Source: Amoebophrya sp. A120
Lineage: Eukaryota > Sar > Dinophyceae > Syndiniales > Amoebophryaceae
Reading direction: 5' to 3'
Assembly: GCA_905178155.1 (NCBI GenBank)
Contig: CAJINV010000016.1
Coordinates: 1,233,199 to 1,297,198 of the forward strand
Length of the DNA stretch: 64,000 nucleotides
Of the stretch, positions 1 through 10,896 are shown piece by piece (within the stretch, counting starts at the first letter, position 1; each line of letters begins with the position of its first letter). Under the pieces are notes generated by a model. That model was given only the letters and a program-made list of their open reading frames with translations. It was not told the origin of the DNA and made no database searches. Made by a program: the position numbers and the translations under genes.

Positions 1-1437
1 TTGTCCCGCAACTCCGTTTTTTTCCCAAACGGAATCGCGCCCTGCCACTTTCTATGCATTGCAAATATGGCTGGGTCTGGAAGATTCTTACATTTGTCAT
101 GCATGTCTGACATGACTCGAGAATCTGGGATGCATGGGGACGAAAAGGCTCTCTTATCTGTCACGCAAAAACGTTGTTTCTCATGCGGAATACGCAACAC
201 ATAGCAGCTCAAAAATGTGTCATGCTTGGCTGCGTACTGCAGTCCAGCTATTATCCACTTTTAGCATGATTACAAGTTTCCAGGCCCAGACATATTTGCA
301 ATGCATACTTCCCGCTCGCACCGTAGGGATTTCTCAGGCGGATCAGCTGAAATCCCTGTTGCTCCACCATATCCAAAATCCCGTACGGGCAGCCCGGGCA
401 GAGGCCGAAAGTGTTCCCCTTCTCCTTGCAGTAGATAGACACTAAAGATCCGGTGAAAAACTTCTCCTGCAGTTTCGCGAAATCCAGCTTCGCGCCCGGG
501 TCGGTTTGGCGCTCCATAACACCGCCAGACATTTGGACGAGGGCGGCTTCGTAAGCTGGTTGTTTGGATGATCATGTTGGGTACGGAAGAGGAAGAAGTG
601 AAGGTCGTGGTGCTGATGCCAAATTGAAATCGTACTACAAAACAAGCGTTCATGCAAATTTTCTACGTGGAGTAATCTACAATAACATAGGAAGATAAGT
701 ACCCGTCATTCCATTTGCATCGAAATAGTTCACCATCGCCTCGTAGCTGGTGTGCATTTTCGCAAAGGCCTTCTCCAGATACACGGCCCAGAGTTCAGAC
801 GGCGGCGCCCCATTCGTTTCTAAATCCGAGGGGATGAACGAGTCCAAGGCTATTGACTTCCACTCGAACCCGTAAAACAGCGACAAAACCAGCAATCCGC
901 TCTGCTTCCAGTGGGAGTTTAAATCGTTGGAAAATATCCTGTATCCTGTGTAAAAGTATCGCACTCGTATAGCAATCACGCATTACAAATCTTTTTCTTA
1001 AGGTAAACCCGCATCACAAATTTTTTTATTTCTCATGCTGAGAAAATTTGTATAATGCATTTATACGAGTAGGAGTACGATACTTTTGCCGTGCATATCC
1101 TGCCGAGCAAGTCCGGTCTGGTAGAAATCACCGCAATCGCCGCTTTCAGCCAATTCGACTGCAGCGAGTGTGCTGGTGCGTCGCTGCACGGCTTCTTGTC
1201 GGGGAAGATGTTGACTGGGGACTCTTTCTGCAGTATCTGCGGTGACCGGGTGAAACTGTCAATTTCACCGGATTTTAGGCTGGCCTCGCAGGTGTACAGA
1301 GAGCTGACCGCCGGGGGGAAGCGGGGGTCCTCGAAGGGCTTGCCGGTGGAAACGGATTTCTCGAGTATCCTCTGGAGTTCGGGAACGGTGGGTTCTGGGA
1401 TGCCCTCGGCTGTGGAGTGGTTTGTGAAGATCATCAT
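1..1437 (-). CDS. Calpain-like protein, probably catalytically dead (partial)
   Basis: This resembles the papain-like core of calpains. Exons are about 1437-1098, 941-703, 525-308 and 52-1, continuing off the left edge. Calpain landmarks in order are FEDPRFPP near the N-terminus, the active-site helix region NWLKAAIA, LWAVYLEKAFAK, MTGGV and LIRLRNPYG. In active calpains the first motif reads GDCW and the second GHAY. Here they read QSNW and GCPY, so catalytic Cys is Asn and catalytic His is Cys, while the Asn of RNP is kept. It is therefore likely a pseudo-protease with a binding or regulatory role (inference). Two introns are introners; the third (702-526) starts with GT but seems to end in TCTG rather than AG. 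ATG 1437 is chosen because an in-frame stop lies just upstream at about 1447. The 3' end of the gene lies outside the window. Confidence 0.8.
53..307. mobile_element. Introner, family F2, in calpain-like gene
   Basis: 255 bp, begins TAT and ends ATA, with F2 inverted ends (inner part TGGGTCTGGAAG). The flanking repeat is ctttc on the left and cttcc on the right (4 of 5). Removal joins NPYGASGK to WQGAIP, as expected for the calpain RNPWG region. The border can be read as GT...AA or TA...AG because the repeat makes the register ambiguous. Confidence 0.85.
942..1097. mobile_element. Introner, family F1, in calpain-like gene
   Basis: 156 bp with F1 inverted ends (TGCAAAAGTATCG type; the left copy has one change). 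The 5-bp duplication tcctg is exact on both sides. Removal restores DLLGRIFSND in frame. Confidence 0.9.
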
Positions 1438-1582
1438 GCGGGTTTTTTATTGCAATATGTTCGTCTGCATGCCGTTCTTCTACTTGTTTTCGTTTTTGAG
1501 TGAGCTGAACGTGCACAACAAATATATCGTCAGATTACCTATGCTGGAGGTACCTACATGAATGAAAGCAAGAAAGCATAAT

Positions 1583-4482
1583 TTATTTGAGAGTACCTGG
1601 ATTCGGGTATCTAACTGTGCTTCCAACTTTTTCTTGCCTCTTTTTGTCGACCTCTTTCTTTTATGCATAGCAAAATATTATCGCACTCGTATAAATGCAT
1701 TACAAATTTCCTCAGCATGAGAAAGAAACTTTGTAATGCTGATTTGCCTTCTTAACAGAAAGATTTGTAATGCATGACTGCAATACGAGTACGATACTTT
1801 TGCACAGGATATCTTTGCGGCTTTTCCGCGTTGAATCGACTGCATCTTTGTTGCCGCGGCGTCGCCCTTATGCTCTGCAAAAGTATCGTGCTCGTGTTGC
1901 AGTCATGCATTACAAATTTTTTTTTCAAGGTAAATCCGCATGGCAAATTTTATTTCTCATGCTGAGGAAATTTGTAATGCATTTATACGAGTACTACGAT
2001 ACTTTTGCAGTTCATAGCCCTTCGCACCCAGCCCTGCCGCCCAGGCGGCGAGCGCTTCCGGTGACTCGTCGGAACTCGGAATGGCTTCCGCTTGGGCCTC
2101 TGCCGCTTGCTCGGCTGCGGCGGCCTAAATTTGTCATGTGGAATAATTGCATGATGAAAATGATATTGCAGTAGAACTAGAAGATCGAATTGTTGTTGCA
2201 TCCATTATGCGCGTGGCAGGTGCACCATGAGTGTCCACGCAGTCAAGTAGGGTGCACTAAGTTTAGTTAGTTGTAATATCACCTACTTTAATACTCGCAA
2301 GCATTTTGCGCATGACAGAGGTCGTCTGTCTTGCATGTTTTGCAACACATTGCGTATTAATAAAAACAAATAATACATCTGCCAACTGTTTCCTCAATTC
2401 CGCCACTTCCTTTTTCGCTTGTTTCGCCCGCATCCGTGACTGCAGCGCCGTCGCCGCTTGATCTTATCCTGTGCAAAAGTATCGTACTCGTGTCGTACGA
2501 ATTGCAAATATGCATGACAAATATTTTCCCTAGGGCAAAACAGCATTACAAGTTTCACTTTCCTTCTTGCCAAAATTTGTCATGCAATTTATACTACTAG
2601 TACGATGCTTTTGCAATGCATAGATCTCCCCTCTCCCCCATTTCTGCGGTCCACGCAGCTAGGGATTCTATCCTGAGTAAAAACGTACCCACGCCAGAGT
2701 TGTAATGCAAATCTGCATGCTGAAAATGTTTCTCATGCGGAGCTCCATGAGAAGCATTTTCTAGTCGTGTTTTGCAATTTGTCATGCTCCAATCAGCATG
2801 GTATGCTAGATCTGTGATGCTGCTGAGCTAGCTGAAACAGCACTATGCTACGAATCCAAATTTGTCATGCAAAACAGCCAAAACTTGTGGATTTGTCTAG
2901 CCGATTCCCCATCTTGACTCTGGTGTGGGTACGTTTTTACTCAGGATAGATTCTGGTGAATCGCCATCCTCCTCTGCTTTTTCCTCTTCCTTCTCCGCCG
3001 CAACTAGCTGCGCCCGGAGCGCGTCCACCTCCTTCTTTGCCATCTTGGCGCGCTGTCGCGCCTGCATTTTCGCGGCAGCGGCATCTCCCGCGGCACCGAG
3101 CTCGGCGGTCCATTTTGCGAGCTCTTCGGGGGATTCGGGGTCCACCTCGACAGCTTTTACTGCTTCAGCGACGGCAGTTTCCTCTTTCGTCTCGGCTTGC
3201 GTCAGCTGCTTTTTCAGCTCTTCGACCTCTTTGCGGGCCTGTGGTAGGGTGTGAAATTCAGAGTTTTTGTTTTTGGTATAGTACAACACAGGGTTACGTA
3301 TTAACGTTATGCAACATGACAACAAAGAATCTCGCTGCATGATGATGATTCGCAATACCTGCTTTGCCCTTTGCCTAGCCTGCATTTTTGTCGCAGCAGC
3401 GTCACCCTTGGCGCCAAGCTCTGCTGTCCACTTTGCCAGCTCTTCAGGTGATTCGCCGTCCCCTCCGTCGGCGCTAGCGCTGCCAGCGGCCGCTGCTTCA
3501 GCCTGTGAAGTGATGCGTTTAAACAGTCTCTGGTGTCACGATCAAGATGAGCATGCTCATGATTCCAATTCCAATTTCAGCTAAAGCCCAGTATAAAATT
3601 TGCAACAAACTACATTCACCACGTCTACGTCACATGATGATGATAAGTACCTCCGCAATCTTTGCTCTTATTTCCGCCACCTCCTTCTTTGCCTGTTTCG
3701 CCCGCATCTTCGCTTGCATTTTCGTGGCTGCTGCGTCACCCTTATCCCCCAGTTCGGCGGTCCATTTTGCGAGTTCCTCGGGGCTGTCTGGATCGACCGC
3801 GGCCGCTGCATCCGTGACGGCCTTGTCTACGGCCGTGGTTTCTTCTGCCTGGGCGTCTGCAAGCTTCTTGCGCAGCTCGTCGACTTCTTTCTTGGCCTGA
3901 TAATTGATGACGTGTGAATGGGAGTGGTGCACAACACACAAGAATACTAGGTTCGCGTTTCTTCAAAATCTCAATGATCCCGAGGACGTACACATTTCAC
4001 ACGACCCATGCATGTTTGTAAAGTGTTGTGTTGATGCAAATGAAACAATACCTGTTTTGCCCTCTGTCTGGCCTGCATCTTCGTTGCAGCAGAGTTGCCT
4101 TTTTCGCCGAGACCCTCAGTCCATTTTGCCAGTTCCTCTGGTGATTCACCGTCACCGGCGGCTGAGGAGCCCTCCGCGGCATCGGCTGCTACCATGGCCG
4201 TGTTCTCAGCCTGATAGTGCAGATAAGTTTCTGTTCCACTCATGCAAGAAAAGCTTCACAAAGTTCCCAATGTTCCATGACCATGGAAAACACCATCATC
4301 CAACATCAACAAAAAAATATTCGCAGTACATCTGCCAGCTTTTTCCTCAATTCATCCACTTCCTTCTTGGCCTGTTTTGCGCGCATGCGGGATTGCAGGG
4401 CCGTCGCAGCGGCATCTCCCTTCTCCCCGAGTTCGGCCGACCAGGCCGCGAGCTCCTCGGGAGATTCTCCCGGCTCGGCCAT
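1583..4482 (-). CDS. Seven-repeat IQ-like protein
   Basis: Function unknown. The protein is built of seven units of roughly 55-80 residues. Each has SPEELA-W-AELG-KGDAA followed by an IQ-like stretch (ATKMQARQRAKQAKKEV), then a charged helix such as DELRKKLAD. IQ motifs usually bind calmodulin or myosin light chains, so Ca2+/calmodulin binding is plausible but inferred. Exons are about 4482-4330, 4210-4052, 3896-3651, 3502-3359, 3238-2949, 2668-2623, 2464-2377, 2124-2017, 1868-1812 and 1661-1583. Ordinary introns use GTACTG, GTATTG, GTACTT or GTATTA at the 5' site and AG at the 3' site. Four further introns are introners, and their removal restores the repeat consensus. ATG 4482 (MAEPGESPEELA) is the first plausible start, though an upstream exon is possible. 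The end at TAA 1583 is the simplest reading; CAG|GTACTC at 1597 also looks like a splice donor. Confidence 0.75.
1662..1811. mobile_element. Introner, family F1, in IQ-repeat gene
   Basis: 150 bp with F1 ends. The duplication tcttt is exact. Removal restores AAKKEVD, the repeat consensus. Confidence 0.92.
1869..2016. mobile_element. Introner, family F1, in IQ-repeat gene
   Basis: 148 bp with F1 ends. The duplication gccct is exact. Removal restores GAKGDAAATKMQ, matching sister repeats. Confidence 0.93.
2465..2622. mobile_element. Introner, family F1, in IQ-repeat gene
   Basis: 158 bp with F1 ends. The duplication gatct is exact. Removal restores ERGDQAATALQS, matching sister repeats. Confidence 0.93.
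2669..2948. mobile_element. Introner, family F4, in IQ-repeat gene
   Basis: 280 bp with F4 ends (TATCCTGAGTAAAAACGTAC, then a CCAGAGT inner part). The duplication gattc is exact. Removal restores DSPESLAAWTAE. This is the intact reference for the interrupted F4 copy at 39034-48274. Confidence 0.94.
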
Positions 4483-5601
4483 GATTGAGGAGTTCACTAC
4501 TTCTCAAAAGCCGTGCTTCTATGGTAGTGTTTTTGGAAGATGAACTAGGAACGGTATCGGATATCTACGAAACCAGATATGTGGTTGAAAAACATACACT
4601 TCTGAAAGTTACGAATGGTATTGGGATGCTGTGCGAAGCGATAAATTTTCGAAGCCGCTCATCGTACGTCTTCCGAGAGCACCAGGAGTGCTCAAGCTCA
4701 TCTCTCTTCGCCTCACGTTCGAACGAATGATCTACTTACTAACTTATTCATTGGACAATGCGAAGCTAGTACTCCTCGAGTCTGTTCAACAAGAGAGCGG
4801 TGGATAAATGCGGCTCATACAACACCACATACGAGAAAGGATCTGCATAAAAACGTGGAAAACGAATTACTCGAACAAAAGCAGCATTCTACCACCTGGT
4901 GTAATCGAGCAGCATGTCGTCGTCGTGGTTGATGGTTGCGCCACAGCCAGGAGCTCATGTGTTTCGTTTAGTCAACATGCTTTGTTATTGTTTCTTTGGA
5001 GGTGACGGCAAACATGTTGTAGATACATTTTTTTCGTCTTCTGCAGACGGCATGGGCAAGACCGATGAGTTCACCAGCACAAAATGACTTTTCGTCACGG
5101 ATGATTCTCTACAGAAGTGCGAATCGATAGAGACAGCATGCGAAGAGGTCATGCTGGAGGAAAGGAGATGGATCTTCAGAAATTTCGTCGCCGCTTGGAG
5201 CTGGCGCCCCCGGCGTTCTCGTTTTCGTTGCGCGGTTTGCTGCCACCGGCCGAGCGAAACCCGCCACCTCGCTGCGCCTTCGTTCCGGAAGCTCTGTCGC
5301 AAGCGGGATCAGTGGTTCCCCGTTCCTGCGCTATTCGCAGCGCTTCGGTTAGGAGTATGCAGCGCAAGGTCGTGTCGGGATCTGAAAGAGCAAAGGAAGT
5401 AGACCTGTATTTGTATTTCTTGTTGGGAGCATACCATAGGCATAGAGATGCAAACCCTCGAAAATTTATATTGCATGATGACAGGAGTAGGAGACCATCG
5501 AGCAGCAACATTGTTTGTGGTGCCAGAATCATGCCGCGCGGCGCACTTGAGGCGCGCCGCATACTTTCATCGTCGCAACCTACTCCCGAGACCCCGACAC
5601 G
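4483..5601. other. Intergenic stretch without a recognised gene
   Basis: About 1.1 kb between the IQ-repeat gene start and the helicase stop. Open frames on both strands are short and show no recognisable domain or repeat. No introner end is present. Confidence 0.5.
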
Positions 5602-8600
5602 TCATCTGCAATGGATAAGGAGCTGCGTTATCCTGTTGAACCTTTCTTGAATGTCGTCCAAAAATTTCTGATCCTTCTCTGCCTCTGTCGGATTCGTTGC
5701 TGCAACAGCCTGCAAACTGGCTCTCGCCTTTCGTAGGTCCTGTTGCCATTTGTCGGGATGATAAATCTATCCAAAGCAAATTTGACGCCTGGGTCTCTTT
5801 CTTCTGGATAGATGTGGCAAGACTTCTTTATCATCTTAATACGCTGGTCTGTCTGGTGACATCACATGACCATGAGTCACAGATTGATGCCTATCTATGT
5901 ATCAACATACAAAAATGTCTCATGCCAAACCTCCCGTCACAACATCCTTTCGTCAAGACCCAGTCATACTTACACGTCATATCGACAAACAAGACCGCTG
6001 CAAAAACTTTTTCGTTTCGTCCGGATCCACCTCCGGATGGAGGTACAAACTTGGATCCCGCAGCCCCGTTTTTCGATCCTTCTCCGGCCAGGGTATCGCC
6101 TTCATCTTCTCCAATTCATTCGCGAAGACCTTCTTCTTCCACTCTGTCCAGTCAGCTAAATGCTTTTTCCGTTTCTCGTCGATGTCGTCTGGAGAACGGT
6201 GAGCAGAGGAAGGGGGTGGCTGCGGCGGTCGAAACGGCGGGCGCGTTCTTTGGTGGTTGTGCTTGCTTTCGCCACTTCTGCCGCTGCGATTCCTGTTGTA
6301 GCCATTGTTGGGCCCCTTCTGGTAGTTGTTCTGCTGGTGTTCACGGCCGCTGTGCTGCTGCTCGCCTTCCCTGGGTCTGCTCTGCCCCCATCTACTACCG
6401 CCGGCAGAAAAGCCGAACCCGCCGAAAGGCCCCCGGAAACCAAAGTTGTCGAAGTTCTCTTGCTCCTGCTCTGATTCCTCCTCCTCCTCCTCCTCCTCCT
6501 CCGGCTGTTCCTCTTGCGCCGTTATCAGCATGAGAAAGAGCCAGACTTTTTGCGACAGCCTCAAAGTGCGCCTGGCGCGTGTCACTGCTACGTACAACAG
6601 GTTCATTGCCTCCGTGTCGAAGCAGGTTCGACACTGTCGCATGCCGATCCCCACCGCTTTCAGTTTGGCCGCTACAGCGGCCGGGTCGTCGGTCGGCTTC
6701 ACACCAGCGGCAAATGCGTTCTTTCGGGGTTTCTTGTCGTCCTCGGAACCGGGATTTTGTTTTTCATCCGGTTCTTCGAACAACTTGTCCCACTGGTAGA
6801 AGTTCCGCAGCCTTTTCGTCTTTTTGTCTTCCTGGTCCGGCGTCGTGACAATGGTCGCAAAATCGGACCCGATGTACAGAAGCTCGCCGAACTCCATGCC
6901 CTTCATTGTGTGGACGGTTCCCAGTTTTACCTGCCAGTCGTCAGATCCTGGATCTCGCTGCGCAGCTCCGACGCTCTCCAGGACTTGTTTCACCTCGTAC
7001 CCGTACTCCTGGATTATTTTCAACTTTGTCAACTCCAGCGACTTTTCAAATTCCACACAGTAGTCCTCCAGCTCGTAAAAATCGTCGAACCTTTCTCCGT
7101 CGAAGTCACAGGGCTTGTCTTCGTCTTCCTTAGAGGTGGAGGTTTTGCTTTTTTTACCTTTTCTCGGGCTCGGCTCGTCTTTATTTGGGTTTTTCTTACG
7201 CTGCCGTTGCTCAGCAGTGGCAGCGTCTTCCTGTACTTCGACCAGGTCAAGGCCAGTTATGAGTAGTGCGGGTAGTACTGCGTCATCTTTATCACCTCCG
7301 TGTTGCCCTTCGCGCCTCATTTTCTCGGCTTCTTCGTCCAATTTCTCCCTGGTTTGCTTGTAGAGCTTGAAAAACTTCTTATAGTGGTCATCCCATTGGA
7401 GATGTTTGCTTCTTGAAGAGTTCGTCTTTGCGCCGGCGCCCGCTCCGTCCTGTTTGATCATACAGAATCTCGGCACATCCTGTAAAACCGCACGAAGCGC
7501 CATCAAATCATCGAGCATCCCCTTGTTGCTCCTGCAAGAAATAACAGCCTTGCCGCCGCCTCGTATGTGCGCAGCCAAGTCATCTACCGTTGCAAGCTCG
7601 ACACTTTCGTCGCTGACCTCCGCCGCACCGCGAATGGTTGCCGCTCGACCGGGCCCACCGCTCGCGTGGTTCAGGAGAAGCTGGGCTGCCGCGCCAATCT
7701 TGGGACCAAATCTCCATGAGTTCGAAAGTGGGAACTCCTTCACCACCGGCGCCCGCTCAAAGTCGGTTCCTGCGCCCCGCCAGGCATAAATCCGCTGGTG
7801 CTTGTCGCCCAAGAGGTAGGAGCAGACGTTCTGTTGGCGTGGTCCGTAGAAGATGTCGCTTTGGCAGGGTGTGAGGTCCTGGCATTCGTCCACCAACAAG
7901 GCATGAAAGCCGTCCCATTGCTGCCGATTACAGCCTTTCTCGTCCGGGCAGGTGACGCATCGTGGGTCGTTGGTTTTGTTAGTACCCGGCCGCCCCGAAG
8001 GTATCATCCTCGTTTGCGGATGTTCTACACAATATCTGTCAAAGCCGGTGCCCAAATCCTCCTGGAGGAATTGATACGCCTTCAGAAACGCATCGAATGG
8101 AACCGGCGGATTCGTTTCCGCGTTTTTCCCGAAGTTCATGTCTTTGAAAAAATCTGGATCGTCAAGGTCGGCCGCCCCGGACAGATTGCCGACATTGGTT
8201 TGCTGTTTTGCTTCGTGTGCCGGATCCTTCTGCGGTAGAAACGGAAGCGGGTTTGGGTATCTATCCTTACAGTGCTGCGGCATCAGGAAAGCGATCTTGT
8301 GTGCGTAGAAATTCCATAGCTGCTGCGCTCGTCGGACCAGAAAGGTCGAGTCCTCCTGGAACGCTTTCTTCCACCTGGATTTCTTCGACCGGATGTCATT
8401 CTATGCAAGTGAAATTTGCGTCCGCTGCGCATGTACAAAATGCAAATTCACGGCCTTCATGCCTAGAGTGTTGGAACATTGATGTCAATGTCATGCAGCA
8501 CGAATTTCGGTGTAATAAATATGTGATGCCGTAGTTGCATAATTTATTACGTGCGCGGTACCAAATCTCGTGTGCATACTTTCAACTTCACCATTGCGCC

Positions 8601-10061
8601 GAAGGCATGCTTGTCCCGCACCCGCGCACTGTTGCTCTGCAAGAATTTTCGGAAAGTCTTGATCACAAACTGGGTCATGCTTGCTGTGATTTTTTCCATC
8701 CGCTTCTTATCCCGCAGCAGATCCAGCTTTTCCTCCTCCGTTTCGAACACATAGCTGTCTCTGGTCGGCCGCTCCGCCGATTTCACGAAACCCGAATGCG
8801 TGACGCGTTCCATACAGGCCGAGGCCATGGTGTTGCCCAGCAAGGCCTCCACCTGGAATCTCTTCGGGTCGCCGATGGGCCGCTGCTTGCCCTCCGCCAA
8901 GCCAAGTAGGCGGAACATGGCAAAGGCGTGCGTCGTCCAAATTTGAACACTTTGCTTCGGAAACTTTCCGGAATTCTTTGCATCTTGCTCCGCCTGCTTG
9001 TTGAACACGAAGTAGCCAAGCCTGACGCCGGGGACCCTTTTTCTCCATGCGTCCACAATCAGGCTGGCAGTAGTTGTTTTGCCACATCCAGCCAACGCTT
9101 CCGCCCGAATGTTGTCGCCGGGGTTCGGTGGCACGAAATCACGAAGCTGCTTCTGCTGGTCAGTGGGCTCGAAGTGCTTCTTTCTAGCGTCGTCTTTTGT
9201 GCTGCTGGACGAGGAAGCAGAAGAGCCCGCGATCGCTAGATCGTTCTGCTGATGCTGATTGCTGGATGAGAACTGCGACTGTTGACGGAGGGGGGCTGGC
9301 AGAATGCTATTAGGGAGGCTAGCACTAGCACTACCAGCATCGAACCCGGAAAACTGCGAGAAGGTAGGCGGTTGTACCCGGATCGGCTGTGATTGTGATT
9401 GTGATTGTGACGCAAACAACTTTCTAGCGGCGAGTTCGATCTGTGATGAAGCCGCTACCAATTCAAATTCATGTCGAACCGGAGTAGCAGTTGAGACACC
9501 CTTTGGGCAACTTGGCGGAGTGGGCGTAGGGTATTCAAAAGCGGGTCCGGAAGTTGGCTTATGATGCTGCAATGTGGAAAACTGAGGTTGATGTCGCTGA
9601 CCAAAAAACCGGCCACTTGCCGCAGGACTAGCGAAGAAAGATGACGTCGAGGGTGCTGAAAAACCAACTCCAATGCCTGTCCCTGTTCTATTTTGGAAAC
9701 TCATAGAATTAGAAAATGTTGCTCCAGACGTCGTCGCGCTTGTAGGACGAGCCGCTGCTCCTGGAACCACGACGGAGGTAGCCGCACTCGGGGGCTGCAC
9801 TTCTTCTTGACGTTGTTGAGTTTCGAAAGCTGCAGTGGAAAAACCTGTTGGTGCAGGTGCAATGGCAGAGGTCGAAGTGGTTGCTGTCGTGCAACCAAAA
9901 GGCGCGAACCCGGCAGACGGCTCGTCCTGTCCGTGGTTGCTAAAGTTGGTTCTCGTGGCCGGTTGTGGTGGATCGAATTTGCACCAACTAGGTTGCGGTC
10001 CCTTGCGCCCACCATTTTTCGGCAAGAATGAGTCTGGATCGGTCTTGTCTTTGCCGCTCAT
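5602..10061 (-). CDS. FBH1/UvrD-type superfamily 1 DNA helicase with C-terminal J-like segment
   Basis: A predicted 3'-5' DNA helicase of the FBH1/UvrD group, expected to act in the nucleus on recombination or stalled forks (family knowledge). It is about 1,350 aa in three exons: 10061-8580, 8400 to about 5998, and 5766-5602. Residues 1-300 are S/T/Q-rich disorder. Walker A (ALAGCGKTTT) is near 320, the Walker B motif DECQD near 660, motif III (GDKHQRIYAWRGA) near 690, motif V (TVHTMKGMEF) near 990 and motif VI (NLLYVAVTRA) near 1095. A run of glutamates and FG-rich sequence follows. The C-terminus has IPWP, then after an intron YHPDKW and a helix ending FNRITQLL. This resembles the degenerate J-like end of NFKBIL1 proteins. 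No F-box was seen. The upstream motif TTGTTTGTGCAG just before ATG 10061 could be a trans-splice acceptor. The donor of the last intron is unclear. Confidence 0.8.
8402..8578. mobile_element. Degenerate introner (F8-like) in helicase gene
   Basis: 177 bp that starts TATGCA and ends GCATA. Its ends resemble F8 but the inverted repeat is eroded. The flanks are cattc and ctttc (4 of 5). It can be spliced as a normal GT-AG intron (8579-8401), giving KLKNDIR, or by exact element removal, giving KLKDIR. Both are in frame. Confidence 0.6.
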
Positions 10062-10896
10062 ACTTTTGCTTTCCTCCCCTCTGCACAAACAAATTAGATT
10101 TTAACAGAGCGAAGAAAGTCATTGAATGAAAAAGTGAAGAAGTGCGTGAATTTCAGAAAGACGTTACTGCGACTGACTAGATACAGCAGACGTAGCGACA
10201 AGTTTTCGATTTTTCTGTGTGCACTGCACAAAAAACTCCTCATGGGATCTACCTCGATCAAGATGCCCATCTGTCAATCAGCTCTCCCCCGCTCGATAAT
10301 GTCCGTGCTAGCTCGCCAACTCTAGATGACCACGCGAACGATTTTGCGTTCGCGAGTTGTGAGGATCTCTTAAATTAAGTACCCCGAGACTGATTCAAAC
10401 ACGAGAATATGCGGTCCCGCAAAAGTCACAGTCGCAAAAAACAATATGAAGTCTTCTGCTCGAAGATGAAAAAGAAAATGACTCAAAAAATACGCGCGCC
10501 GAAACTGGTGGAACTAGAAGGTGCTGGCAGCACCAACACGCACTGACTCGCGCTCGAAAGTCAAAGTGAAGCTGTTCAGCCTCAGCCTAAGACAATTTGC
10601 GGGATAAAAAGGCACTATGATTTTAGCCTTGTGTGTCTATTCTGGTGTTCGTAGCTTATCAATTCTACACGCACTCGTCCTGATTGTTAATTGTACATTG
10701 ATCGATCACGGCAATGTCGCCGCTTCTCGTAAAGCAATCCACTCTTTGTCTTTCAGTTTATGACATAAACTTTGAAACACATCATCATTATTGACGAAGT
10801 AAAATTGTACATTCGACGTCATTATGAAACACTTGTGGTACTGCCTGCAGTTGTGGAACAAAAGTTCGCCGCTCCACAATCAGAACAGCCATCCGT
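10062..10896. other. Intergenic stretch without a recognised gene
   Basis: About 0.8 kb between two minus-strand genes. It is A/T-richer than the coding parts, with only short open frames and no introner ends. Confidence 0.5.

Noticed and set aside
1437-1597. Fusion of the IQ-repeat protein to the calpain-like protein
   Set aside because: A donor-like CAGGTACTC exists, but no acceptor keeps the calpain frame because of the stop near 1447 and the lack of AG before ATG 1437. Separate genes are simpler, though not proven.
5697-9240. Several long plus-strand open frames opposite the helicase, such as 6514-7266
   Set aside because: They are antisense shadows of the helicase frame, have no domains, and the minus strand shows all helicase motifs in order.
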